From: an uncultured Saprospiraceae bacterium
Lineage (GTDB): Bacteria; Bacteroidota; Bacteroidia; Chitinophagales; Saprospiraceae
Assembly (NCBI GenBank): GCA_937926205.1
Contig: CALEYL010000031.1
Location: forward strand, 1-64,000
Direction: 5' to 3'
Length of the DNA: 64,000 nt
Shown in pieces: positions 1-8,829 of the stretch. Made by a program: the position numbers and the translations under genes. Position 1 is the first letter of the stretch. Every line of letters starts with the position of its first letter. The notes under the pieces are model-generated. The model was not told the DNA's origin, did no database searches, and saw only the letters and a list, made by a program, of their open reading frames with translations.

Positions 1-860
1 ACCAGACCTGGCCAGGGAACTCATTGCCATCGGTATCATCACAATCCGTATTGTCAGTTACATAACCCGCCGGAGCAGTACAGGCCAAAGTCGTATTGGC
101 CGGATCGCCAAAGCCATCGCCGTCGGTATCGGCATAGAAAGTGCTTTGCACCCCTTCGTCTGTCTGGTTATCGCAATTGTCGTCGATGCCGTTGCAGATC
201 TCTGTGGCTCCTGGGTTCACTGCTGCACTGTTGTCGTCACAGTCAATTTCCGTCGTATTGATCAGTTCACCGGCAAGTTTGTAACCCGTCGGACGTTCGC
301 AAGCAGAGAGGGTTGACCCGCCCTGATAACCGTCATTGTCTAAGTCAATGTACCAGACCTGATCGGGAAACTCATTGCCATCGGTATCATCACAATCCGT
401 ATTGTCTGCCACATAACCCGCGGGAGCAGTACAGGCCAAAGTCGTATTGGCAGGATCGCCAAAGCCATCGCCGTCGGTATCGGCATAGAAAGTGCTTTGC
501 ACCCCTTCGTCTGTCTGGTTATCGCAATTGTCGTCGATGCCGTTGCAAACTTCTGTGGCTCCTGGATTCACTGCTGCATTGTTGTCGTCACAGTCAATTT
601 CCGTCGTATTGATCAGTTCACCCGCAAGTTTGTAACCGGTGGGGCGGTTGCAAGAAACAACAAAGAATTCCCCGGCATAGCCGTCATTGTCCAGGTCGGG
701 GTACCAGGTTTGTTCCGTATACACTTCAGGGTCATTGTCATCGCAGTCGCCATTCACTAATACATAATCTGCCGTCGGAGGCTCGCAGCCGCCTACCGGC
801 ATCCCCGCACCATACCCATCGCCATCGCCATCAAAATAATAATCACTGTAAGAAGCGGTA
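1..860 (-). repeat. 351-bp tandem repeats encoding MopE-type metal-binding units
   Basis: Positions 1-351 and 352-702 are nearly identical direct repeats, and a diverged third unit begins at 703, exactly one period later. Each unit encodes 117 residues with DCDD, VCNGIDDNCDNQ, DTDGDGFGDP and DLDNDGYQGG motifs. They lie in frame in the surface-protein gene. More units probably continue past the left edge. Confidence 0.85.
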
Positions 861-3800
861 TTCAGCCCCCCATCTGAAATGGTCCATCCATGGTTGTTGA
901 TTAATTCTTGCCGTGCAGCGGCTCCCTGACAATATTTGCTGAAGCCCGCATTAAAATTAACATTCTGTTGAACTGGAAGCGCACTCCATCCTATCAGCAA
1001 ATTATCGTAATTGCTAACAGAAAGTGTTGCCCCCAGCAACATTTGGGACATGTTGGTTACATTGGCAACGTTCCAGCCACCCAGGTTCTGGTCGAAGGCA
1101 ACAGCGTTTCGGAACATATTGGTCATGTTGGTTGCCCCGCTCACGTCCCAATTGCTGATATCCTGGTTAAAGGAAGCCGCCCCATGGAACGTATCATAAA
1201 ACCCGGAGCCAGTAACCTGGCCAACTTCCCAATTCCCAATGTCCTGATTGAAAGTGCTGGCATTGTGGAACATGCCTCCCAAATCAGTGACATTGGAAGT
1301 GACCCAGTTCCCGATTGGCTGATTGAAGGCCACAGCGCCATAGAACATTTCATACATCGTTTGCACATTGGCAGTATTCCAATTCCCGATGGCCCCATTG
1401 AAAGAGGTGGCATTGTAAAACATGGCTTCCATATCCGTCACCTGGCTGACGTCCCAGTTGTTCAACGACTGATTGAACATGGCGGCACCGTTGAACATAT
1501 TGTCCATTGAGGTGACGCTCGAGGTATTCCAGCTTCCGATGGGCTGATTGAATGAAGTGGCGAATTGGAACAAATACTCCATATTGACTACCTGGCTCAC
1601 ATCCCAGCTACTGATAGCCTGGTTGAAGGAGCTTGCTCCCTGAAACATGGCATACATAGAAGTTACTCCGGACAGGTCAGGTATATCTGAAGCGTTCACG
1701 ACGAGGTTGCTGCAACCGCTGAAAGAATTCGCCATGGATGTCCAATGATTGCTGCCCCACTGCTCCACGGAAAGAAGCTTCTGACGGTCGCCTCCATTGT
1801 AGAAATGGATGCGGGGGAAAGTGCCAATGATTTTTACCGTGTAATTCCCTGCAGCCGCATAACTATGGGTTGCGTCACCGGTCAGTCCAAAAGTGAAGTT
1901 GCCATCCCCCCAGTCTACATGGTAGTTATAAGTTTCACCGGGATAGGTGGGGATGATAATGGAAGTGCTGTTGGAATTGCCCGGGTTGTCCGTCTTCCAG
2001 GTGGTGACGAACTGGTCAGGCGTGCTGCACGGGAAGTCGTACCCCCCGTCGGTGATGGTCCAGCCAAAGTTATCGACCATACTTTTCCTTGCACCCGCAC
2101 CAGTACAGAACAAGCTGTTGCCACCTGAAAAACTTACCCCGTTTTGCAGGCTTTGCCCACTCCAGCCGATGAGCAGGTTGTCATAATTAACGGTAGAAAG
2201 CGTAACTCCAGCGAACATGCCGGCCATGTTGGTGACATTGCTCACGTTCCAGTTACTGAGATCCTGGTTGAAGGAGGTAGCACCATCGAACATATAGGAC
2301 ATGTTCGTCACATTGCCCACGTTCCAACCACCGAGATGCTGGTCGAAGGCAACAGCGTTTTTGAGCATGTTGGACATGTTGGTAGCTCCGCTCACATTCC
2401 AGTTGCTGATATCCTGGTTGAAAGAGGTGGCGCCATCGAACATATAGCTCATATTATTCACACTGCTTACATTCCAGGTACCAATATTCTGATTGAAAGC
2501 GGAGGCATCCTGGAACATGCTAGCCATATCTGTAACGCTGATGGTATTCCAGTTCCCAATGGGTTGATTGAATGCAGTTGCACCGTTGAACATCCCGTAC
2601 ATGGTCTGTACACTGCCCGTATTCCAGTTTCCGATGGCCCCATTGAAAGCGCTGGCATTGTAAAACATGTTTTCCATATCCGTCACCTGGCTGACGTCCC
2701 AGCTGTTCAGCGATTGATTGAATGCCTGTGCCTCATAAAACATCTCGTACATGTCGGTAACGCTTGCTGTGTTCCAGGTACCTATGGGTTGGTTGAATGC
2801 TATGGCAAATTCAAACAACCTTGACATATCCGTTACATGACTCACGTCCCAGCCACTGATATCCTGGTTGAAAGAAGTAGCACCCTCAAACATGGCATAC
2901 ATAGAAGTTACCCCTGACAGGTCGGGCATATCAGAAGCGTTCACGACCAGGTTGCTGCAGCCTTGAAAAGCACCTTCCATCGATGTCCAGGGATTTGTGC
3001 CCCACTGCTCCACGGAGAGTAGCTTCTGGCGGTCGCCCCCGCTGTTGAAATAGATGCCGGGGAAGGTGCCTGTGATTTTTACCGTATAAGTGCCTGCGGA
3101 AGCATAACTGTGGGTTGCGTCACTGGTTTCGCCAATCGTAAAATTCCCATCCCCCCAATCCACGTGGTAGTTGTAAGTCTCTCCGGGATAGGTGGGAATG
3201 ATGATGGAAGTGCTGTTGGAGCTGCCCGGGTTGTCGGTCTTCCAGGTGGTGACGAACTGATACGGTGTGCTGCATGGGAAGTCGTACCCCCCGTCGGTGA
3301 TGGTCCAGCCGTGATTGTCAATCATGGTTTGACGAGCACTGGCACCCGCACAGAACTGGCTGTTGCCACCTGAAAAATTTATTCCGCTTTGCAGGTTCTG
3401 CTGGCTCCATTCGATGAGCAGGTTGTCATAGTTGGCGGTGGAAAGGGTCACACCGTTGAACATGTTGGTCATGTTCGTCACGCCTGCCACATTCCAACCT
3501 CCAAGGTCCTGGTCAAAGGCTGTTGCCCCGTTGAACATGTTGGACATATTCGTCGCACTACCCACATTCCAGCCACTGATGTCCTGGTTGAAAGCCGTTG
3601 CCCCATTGAACATGCCCGACAAGTTGGACACATTGCTTACATTCCAGCTACTCAAGTCCTGGTTAAAAGACGCTGCCCCATTGAACATATTTGACATGTT
3701 CGTCACATTGGGGAAAGTCCAGCTACTGATATCCTGGTTGAAAGCCGATGCCCCGCTGAACATGTTTTGCAAGAAGGGAACATGGCTGACGTCCCAGTTG

Positions 3801-6800
3801 GATAGGGGCTGGTTGAAGGAAGTCGCATTTTGGAACGAACCCCAAATTACCGTAACGCTGCTGGTATTCCAGCTATTCAAGGGCTGGTTGAAACTGGAAG
3901 CGTTCCAGAATAGCCTAAGCATATTGGTCACGTTGCTGACGTCCCAACTGTCAATAGGACTATTGAAGCTGGTGGCGCCACTGAACATGAAACTTATATT
4001 GGTCACACTGCTGACGTCCCAACTGCCAATTGGGCTGTTGAAACTGGTGGCACTTTGGAACAGGGAACTCATATTGGTCACATGGCTAACATCCCAACTG
4101 CCAATAGGGCTGTTGAAGCTGGTGGCATTTTGGAACATGAAACTCATATCGGTGACGGCGGAGAGGTTCGGGACATCGGTGGCAGTAAAGGACAAATTGC
4201 TGCAACCCTGGAATGCTTGTTTCATGGAAGCCCAGACAATGTTGCCCCACTGGCTCACGGTGAGTATTTTATTCTTGTCACCCAAGTCTGCAAAGTATAT
4301 CTGCGGAAAAGCGCCCCGGATGCGGACGGTGTAGGTGCCGGCCACACCATAGTTGTGTGTAACGCTGCCTGTAATACCAAGCTGGTCAAAAACACCGTCG
4401 CCGTTCCAATCCACATCGTAGCTGTACCCAGCCCCCGTGGTGGGGATGGTAATGGAAGTGCTGTTGGAACTGCCCGGGTTGTCGGTCTTCCAGGTGGTGA
4501 CGAAATGGTCGAAGATTTCACAGTTGGGGTCAATGCCCCCATCGGTGATGTTCCAGCCTTTATTGGTGATGATGCTTTGGCGGGCGAGGGCGCCCAGGCA
4601 GTACTTGGTGCTTCCAGCCGAAAAGTTCACATTTGTTTTCAGGTTCTGGGTGCTCCAGCCGATGAGCAGGGCATCGTAGTTAGCTGTGGAAAGGCCTGAG
4701 CCGGTAAACATGCCAGCCATACTTGTGACGTTGGATACATTCCATCCACCCAGATTCTGGTCGAAGCTGGTGGCCGAGTTGAACATGAAAAACATTATAG
4801 TTACCCCTTGGGTGTTCCAGTTGCCGATATCCTGGTTGAAACTGGTCGCCCCTTGGAACATACTAGTCATGTTATTTACAAAATGGGTGTTCCAGTTGCT
4901 GATGTTCCCGTTGAAACTGCTGGCATCTTGGAACATACTATTCATTTTAAATACATTCCACACATTCCACCCATTGAGGTTCTGGTTGAAACTGGTAGCA
5001 CCTTGGAACATATTTCTCATATCAGTTACATTCCCCACATTCCATCCATTGATATCTTGATTGAAACTGGTGGCATTCTTGAACATGGAAGTCGTGCTCG
5101 ACACACTGGCCATGTTCCACCCACCGATATCCTGGTTGAAACTACTGGCGCCCTCGAACATTGAGACCGTAGTAGTAGCACTTCCTACATTCCACCCGCC
5201 GATATCCTGGTTGAAACTGCTGGCGTTTTGGAAGGTTCCTGAAAAATTATACACGTTGCTGACATCCCAGTTGCTCAATGGCTGGTTGAAACTACTGGCG
5301 CCGCTGAATGTGAACAAAAAATTCGTTACCTGGCTCACGTCCCAATTGTTGATGTTCTGATTGAAGGCTGTACACCCCTGGAACATGTATCTCATGTTGC
5401 TCACCCCCGACAGGTTAGGTGCATCAGAGGCATTGACGGCCAGGTTGCTGCACCCGTAAAATGCAGCTTCCATGGAGGTCCAGGCAATGCTGCCCCACTG
5501 TTCCACAGAGAGGAACTTCTGGCGGTTGCCACCGTTGTTGAAATAGATGCGGGGGAAGGTGCCTGTGATTTTTACTGTGTAAGTACCTGCGGTGGAATAA
5601 CTGTGGGTTGCGTCTCCGGTATGGTTGAATGTAATATTGCCATCCCCCCAGTCCACATGGTAATTGTAAGTTTCGCCGGAATAGGTGGGGATGATGATGG
5701 AAGTGCTGTTGGAGCCACCGGGGTTGTCTGTTTTCCAGGTGGTGACAAACTGTTCCGGTGTACTACATGTAAAGTCATAGCCCCCATCGGTGATGTTCCA
5801 GCCTTCATTGGTGATGATACTCTGGCGAGCTGCAGCGCCGGCACAGTACTTGGTGCTTCCAGCCGAAAAGTTCACATTTGTTTTCAGGTTCTGGGTGCTC
5901 CAGCCGATGAGCAGGGCATCGTAGTTAGCTGTGGAAAGGCCTGAGCCGGTAAACATGCCAGCCATACTTGTGACGTTGGATACATTCCATCCACCCAGAT
6001 TCTGGTCGAAGCTGGTGGCCGAGTTGAACATGAAAAACATTATAGTTACCCCTTGGGTGTTCCAGTTGCCGATATCCTGGTTGAAACTGGTCGCCCCTTG
6101 GAACATACTAGTCATGTTATTTACAAAATGGGTGTTCCAGTTGCTGATGTTCCCGTTGAAACTGCTGGCATCTTGGAACATACTATTCATTTTAAATACA
6201 TTCCACACATTCCACCCATTGAGGTTCTGGTTGAAACTGGTAGCACCTTGGAACATATTTCTCATATCAGTTACATTCCCCACATTCCATCCATTGATAT
6301 CTTGATTGAAACTGGTGGCATTCTTGAACATGGAAGTCGTGCTCGACACACTGGCCATGTTCCACCCACCGATATCCTGGTTGAAACTACTGGCGCCCTC
6401 GAACATTGAGACCGTAGTAGTAGCACTTCCTACATTCCACCCGCCGATATCCTGGTTGAAACTGCTGGCGTTTTGGAAGGTTCCTGAAAAATTATACACG
6501 TTGCTGACATCCCAGTTGCTCAATGGCTGGTTGAAACTACTGGCGCCGCTGAATGTGAACAAAAAATTCGTTACCTGGCTCACGTCCCAATTGTTGATGT
6601 TCTGATTGAAGGCTGTACACCCCTGGAACATGTATCTCATGTTGCTCACCCCCGACAGGTTAGGTGCATCAGAGGCACTGACAGCCAGGTTGCTGCAGCC
6701 GTAGAATGCAGCTTCCATGGAGGTCCAGGCAATGCTGCCCCACTGGTCCACGGAGAGGAGCTTCTGGCGGTCGCCCCCGTTGTTGAAATAGATGCGGGGG

Positions 6801-7075
6801 AAGGCGCCACGGATGCGGATGGTATAGGTGCCTGCTACCGTGAAATCGTGAGTGACATTCCCGGTAATGCCCAGTTCGTCAAAGGTGCCATCGTTGTTCC
6901 AGTCCACATCATAGGTATATCCACTTCCTGTAGTGGGGATAGTGATGGAAGTGCTGTTGGAAGAGCCCGGGTTGTCGGTCTGCCAGGTGGTGACGAAGTC
7001 GTTAGAGGATTGGGAGAATAAGGTAGTCAGTATGACTTGTGTGGAAAGTATCAGGAAAAGTTTAATCCTTTTCAT
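1..7075 (-). CDS. Giant BspA-like (DUF285) surface protein with MopE-type repeats, C-terminus outside window
   Basis: Read from the ATG at 7073-7075, the minus strand stays open to the left edge (about 2358 codons, no stop seen). Residues 1-22 form a Sec signal peptide (MKRIKLFLILSTQVILTTLF). Five modules of about 1.15-1.26 kb follow (boundaries near 7012, 5755, 4515, 3258, 2016 and 870). Each begins with FVTTWKTDNPG and a PKD-like strand set (YNYHVDWGDG), then LLSVEQWG, then a run of 26-residue DUF285/BspA leucine-rich repeats of the form MFxGATSFNQDIxxWNVSNVTNM, and ends NYDNLLIGWS...GWTITDGG. From about 870 to the edge come Asp-rich MopE-type repeats (DCDD, CNGIDDNCDNQTDEG, YADTDGDGFGD) that would bind metal. 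BspA-type repeats are known from adhesive surface proteins; an adhesin or matrix role is inference. A T9SS sorting domain is expected beyond the window. The gene follows a methyltransferase gene by 55 bp. Confidence 0.9.
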   Translation of the reverse strand, partial: MKRIKLFLILSTQVILTTLFSQSSNDFVTTWQTDNPGSSNSTSITIPTTGSGYTYDVDWNNDGTFDELGITGNVTHDFTVAGTYTIRIRGAFPRIYFNNGGDRQKLLSVDQWGSIAWTSMEAAFYGCSNLAVSASDAPNLSGVSNMRYMFQGCTAFNQNINNWDVSQVTNFLFTFSGASSFNQPLSNWDVSNVYNFSGTFQNASSFNQDIGGWNVGSATTTVSMFEGASSFNQDIGGWNMASVSSTTSMFKNATSFNQDINGWNVGNVTDMRNMFQGATSFNQNLNGWNVWNVFKMNSMFQDASSFNGNISNWNTHFVNNMTSMFQGATSFNQDIGNWNTQGVTIMFFMFNSATSFDQNLGGWNVSNVTSMAGMFTGSGLSTANYDALLIGWSTQNLKTNVNFSAGSTKYCAGAAARQSIITNEGWNITDGGYDFTCSTPEQFVTTWKTDNPGGSNSTSIIIPTYSGETYNYHVDWGDGNITFNHTGDATHSYSTAGTYTVKITGTFPRIYFNNGGNRQKFLSVEQWGSIAWTSMEAAFYGCSNLAVNASDAPNLSGVSNMRYMFQGCTAFNQNINNWDVSQVTNFLFTFSGASSFNQPLSNWDVSNVYNFSGTFQNASSFNQDIGGWNVGSATTTVSMFEGASSFNQDIGGWNMASVSSTTSMFKNATSFNQDINGWNVGNVTDMRNMFQGATSFNQNLNGWNVWNVFKMNSMFQDASSFNGNISNWNTHFVNNMTSMFQGATSFNQDIGNWNTQGVTIMFFMFNSATSFDQNLGGWNVSNVTSMAGMFTGSGLSTANYDALLIGWSTQNLKTNVNFSAGSTKYCLGALARQSIITNKGWNITDGGIDPNCEIFDHFVTTWKTDNPGSSNSTSITIPTTGAGYSYDVDWNGDGVFDQLGITGSVTHNYGVAGTYTVRIRGAFPQIYFADLGDKNKILTVSQWGNIVWASMKQAFQGCSNLSFTATDVPNLSAVTDMSFMFQNATSFNSPIGSWDVSHVTNMSSLFQSATSFNSPIGSWDVSSVTNISFMFSGATSFNSPIDSWDVSNVTNMLRLFWNASSFNQPLNSWNTSSVTVIWGSFQNATSFNQPLSNWDVSHVPFLQNMFSGASAFNQDISSWTFPNVTNMSNMFNGAASFNQDLSSWNVSNVSNLSGMFNGATAFNQDISGWNVGSATNMSNMFNGATAFDQDLGGWNVAGVTNMTNMFNGVTLSTANYDNLLIEWSQQNLQSGINFSGGNSQFCAGASARQTMIDNHGWTITDGGYDFPCSTPYQFVTTWKTDNPGSSNSTSIIIPTYPGETYNYHVDWGDGNFTIGETSDATHSYASAGTYTVKITGTFPGIYFNSGGDRQKLLSVEQWGTNPWTSMEGAFQGCSNLVVNASDMPDLSGVTSMYAMFEGATSFNQDISGWDVSHVTDMSRLFEFAIAFNQPIGTWNTASVTDMYEMFYEAQAFNQSLNSWDVSQVTDMENMFYNASAFNGAIGNWNTGSVQTMYGMFNGATAFNQPIGNWNTISVTDMASMFQDASAFNQNIGTWNVSSVNNMSYMFDGATSFNQDISNWNVSGATNMSNMLKNAVAFDQHLGGWNVGNVTNMSYMFDGATSFNQDLSNWNVSNVTNMAGMFAGVTLSTVNYDNLLIGWSGQSLQNGVSFSGGNSLFCTGAGARKSMVDNFGWTITDGGYDFPCSTPDQFVTTWKTDNPGNSNSTSIIIPTYPGETYNYHVDWGDGNFTFGLTGDATHSYAAAGNYTVKIIGTFPRIHFYNGGDRQKLLSVEQWGSNHWTSMANSFSGCSNLVVNASDIPDLSGVTSMYAMFQGASSFNQAISSWDVSQVVNMEYLFQFATSFNQPIGSWNTSSVTSMDNMFNGAAMFNQSLNNWDVSQVTDMEAMFYNATSFNGAIGNWNTANVQTMYEMFYGAVAFNQPIGNWVTSNVTDLGGMFHNASTFNQDIGNWEVGQVTGSGFYDTFHGAASFNQDISNWDVSGATNMTNMFRNAVAFDQNLGGWNVANVTNMSQMLLGATLSVSNYDNLLIGWSALPVQQNVNFNAGFSKYCQGAAARQELINNHGWTISDGGLNTASYSDYYFDGDGDGYGAGMPVGGCEPPTADYVLVNGDCDDNDPEVYTEQTWYPDLDNDGYAGEFFVVSCNRPTGYKLAGELINTTEIDCDDNNAAVNPGATEVCNGIDDNCDNQTDEGVQSTFYADTDGDGFGDPANTTLACTAPAGYVADNTDCDDTDGNEFPDQVWYIDLDNDGYQGGSTLSACERPTGYKLAGELINTTEIDCDDNSAAVNPGATEICNGIDDNCDNQTDEGVQSTFYADTDGDGFGDPANTTLACTAPAGYVTDNTDCDDTDGNEFPGQVW
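4599..5432 (-). repeat. Exact 834-bp intragenic duplication, copy A (in module 2)
   Basis: This stretch matches 5844-6677 base for base at an offset of 1245 bp. The first mismatches are at 4598/5843 on one side and 5433/6678 on the other. Flanking sequence of the modules is similar but diverged, so the identity looks like recent unequal crossover or gene conversion. Confidence 0.85.
5844..6677 (-). repeat. Exact 834-bp intragenic duplication, copy B (in module 1)
   Basis: Second copy of the block at 4599-5432. It encodes the same run of DUF285 repeats in module 1. The period of 1245 bp is a multiple of three (415 codons), so gain or loss of a module keeps the frame. Confidence 0.85.
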
Positions 7076-7130
7076 CTTGTTAGAATTTGAATTTTTGCAA
7101 AGAAGTGTGTGACGTGGATGACCAGTGGCT

Positions 7131-7982
7131 TCAATCAGCCTTCCGTTTTGCCTTGATTTGATACATTCTCGGGCGACTTATCAAGGTGTCCGGTTGTGAT
7201 TCATAGTACTTAAGCTCCATGAGGAGGGAATTGAACTCTTCCCTGGAAGTCAGCGCATTTGTCAGGATTTCCGCTTTCCGCCATTCCAGGAAAAGTGACA
7301 GGATGTGGTTGCTTTCCGTGGGTAGAAAGGCCGCTGGAGAAAATGTCGTTTCGAAACGCTCAAAGCCTGCATCTTTCAGGAGTTCCAAAGCGAAGTCCTG
7401 CAGGTTTGATGCCTGGAATGGCTTGTTTCCGAACTTACCTATCAGCTCGACCGAGCGGGCCAAAGCATGGTTGTAAGGGAAGGAGTTTAACCCGGACAAA
7501 TCCACCACTTGTAAAAAAAGGACTCCCCCAGGCTTGAGTACCCGGGCCAGGTTTGCCCACTCACTGGCTTTGGCAGGAAACCCCGGATTCAGAAACTGTG
7601 AAAAGAGGAGGTCGAACGCTCCGGCCTTGTCAAAACCTGCGAGCTCAGAATATGTGGAATTGATATGCTTCTGCCCGCTGCATCCGATTTCGAACAACGC
7701 TTTTTCGATTTGGAGTGTGTCTCCGTTGGTTCCAGTCAAGTTGGAGCCATCTGCAGCCGAGGAAGCCAGGAGGACGGCATCACTGCCATCGCCACACCCC
7801 ACATACAGGCCTCTGCTTTGTGAAACACCATCCAGTTGTTTGGCCAGCCACGCTCGTGTGATGGGGCCATAAATGGATAATAGGAGTTCGCCTATTGCCC
7901 GGCCAGCAGCACAGCCTAACCAATTAGTTTCCTGCCTGGGGGACTGGCTTCTGATGTCTGTATGTTTTTCTGCGATGTGCAT
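7131..7982 (-). CDS. Class I SAM-dependent methyltransferase
   Basis: 283 residues, no signal peptide, so cytoplasmic. Motif I is LYVGCGDGSDAVLL (about residues 57-70); a post-I acidic region and the LARVLKPGGVLFLQVVDL stretch (about 142-160) are typical of UbiE/Methyltransf_11-like enzymes. The substrate cannot be read from sequence. The start at 7982 is supported because the conserved upstream leader repeat runs exactly to this ATG. The giant surface-protein gene begins 55 bp downstream in the same direction, so the two may be one transcript; whether the enzyme acts on that protein or on a small molecule is unknown. Confidence 0.8.
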   Translation of the reverse strand: MHIAEKHTDIRSQSPRQETNWLGCAAGRAIGELLLSIYGPITRAWLAKQLDGVSQSRGLYVGCGDGSDAVLLASSAADGSNLTGTNGDTLQIEKALFEIGCSGQKHINSTYSELAGFDKAGAFDLLFSQFLNPGFPAKASEWANLARVLKPGGVLFLQVVDLSGLNSFPYNHALARSVELIGKFGNKPFQASNLQDFALELLKDAGFERFETTFSPAAFLPTESNHILSLFLEWRKAEILTNALTSREEFNSLLMELKYYESQPDTLISRPRMYQIKAKRKAD

Positions 7983-8106
7983 GATTGTCCGTATTTATTG
8001 ATGACCGGACAAAGGTGGAGGGGATGGAAAAAAAAAGCTTTACCTATGGTTCAAAAGGCTTTACCTATTGTTCAGGAGGAGAAAAAATTCTTTACCTATT
8101 GTTCAG
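7979..8106 (-). promoter_or_regulatory. Dispersed leader/promoter cassette, copy 1, with three direct repeats
   Basis: About 128 bp nearly identical to 14544-14671. Read on the minus strand it holds three boxes like TGAACAATAGGTAAAG (plus-strand starts at 8038, 8059 and 8090, spacing 21 and 31 bp), then a CACCTTTG element resembling the Bacteroidetes -7 box, then a 7-bp inverted repeat TTGTCCG/CGGACAA, ending at the ATG of the methyltransferase gene. Spacing by whole helical turns suggests a regulator bound to one face of the DNA. Function is inferred. Confidence 0.6.
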
Positions 8107-8384
8107 AACATCAAGGAAGTATCAATGTAACTGCATGTAATTCAGTTTTTTATATGTTCACTCGGTCGGGTTGCTATGGTGCGTGTTTTTTATGGAAGAT
8201 TGTCCGGCGATATCCTGCCTATTCACCTGTATTCTGGTGTAGAAAGTGGGTCAGCTTCGAAAACAGGGTCTTCTATCCGTCAACTGGTAATGGTTAAACT
8301 AGCCCAGGAAAGGCTTTGTAACGCCCTAGCGAACCTGACCGCAGACATATTGGGCAAAAAAACATGAGACATCCCGAATTTTAA

Positions 8385-8408
8385 TGCCCCATTAGGGGCA
8401 AAACCCCT
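8385..8408. other. Two overlapping, mutually exclusive hairpins
   Basis: TGCCCC (8385-8390) can pair with GGGGCA (8395-8400), or AGGGG (8394-8398) with CCCCT (8404-8408). There is no clear T tract, and it is not adjacent to a gene end, so its role is unclear. The GCCCCATTA string recurs inverted near 8600. Confidence 0.4.
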
Positions 8409-8445
8409 TGGAATGCGCCACGAATTGATCTGCCGTTTAAAAATT

Positions 8446-8553
8446 ACGCGGAGTTTCACAGAGTAAACGCGGAGTTTCACGGAGTTTTATGAGGCTCTTC
8501 GTAAAACAGCTTGCATTACTCCGCGAGACTCCCTTACTCCGTGGAACTCCGCG
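8446..8553. repeat. Long imperfect inverted repeat with internal 21-bp direct repeats
   Basis: The unit ACGCGGAGTTTCAC(A/G)GAG occurs at 8446-8463 and 8467-8484 (period 21). An inverted counterpart ends with CTCCGTGGAACTCCGCG at 8537-8553 (16 of 17 bases pair with 8468-8484). Together they can fold into a stem with arms of about 38 bp. It lies in non-coding DNA between two genes. Confidence 0.6.
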
Positions 8554-8578
8554 ACCAAAAAGAGTCCACAGAGGCTTG

Positions 8579-8608
8579 CCCATTGACGCTTTAGCGTCTA
8601 ATGGGGCA
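8579..8608. repeat. Inverted repeat around GACGCT-TT-AGCGTC
   Basis: GACGCT and AGCGTC face each other across two bases, flanked by CCCATT and AATGGG, which also pair with a one-base bulge. It is part of the repeat mosaic in the 7983-8829 gap. Confidence 0.45.
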
Positions 8609-8633
8609 TTCCCCGATAAAGCCCGTGATTCGA

Positions 8634-8779
8634 GGTTGTGTAAAGAGTCAAACCCCGCTGGGCGGGACAAGTTTTGTTGAAATAGTTGAAATTGTTAAAT
8701 TCGTTAAACACAGATAACGATCATGATACGAATGTACGATTTTAACCAATTTAACCAATTCAACACTCTTTACACAACC
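8634..8779. repeat. MITE-like element with exact 15-bp terminal inverted repeats
   Basis: GGTTGTGTAAAGAGT at 8634-8648 is the exact reverse complement of 8765-8779. Inside, a second pair of imperfect arms (GTTGAAATAGTTG... near 8678 and ...CCAATTCAAC near 8763) pair at about 22 of 28 positions, so most of the 146 bp can form one hairpin. No ORF is inside. No target-site duplication could be identified with confidence. Confidence 0.5.
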
Positions 8780-8829
8780 CCATGACTCATGTAATAATTT
8801 CAACCGATGATATTTTCCAATCGGGTATG

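Noticed and set aside
908..6605. Many plus-strand open frames (for example 908-1510, 3432-4334, 4055-4699) opposite the giant surface gene
   Set aside because: They are antisense images of the DUF285 repeats; the minus-strand frame is continuous and gives clear repeat and domain signatures.
1010..6700. Regular repeats suggesting a CRISPR array
   Set aside because: The period is about 78 bp, units vary by codon, and they encode protein repeats in one open frame; there are no constant repeats with unique spacers.
8176..8367. 63-codon plus-strand frame (MVRVFYGRLSGDIL...)
   Set aside because: It lies in a repeat-rich gap, has no recognisable domain and no clear promoter or ribosome-binding site; a chance frame cannot be excluded.
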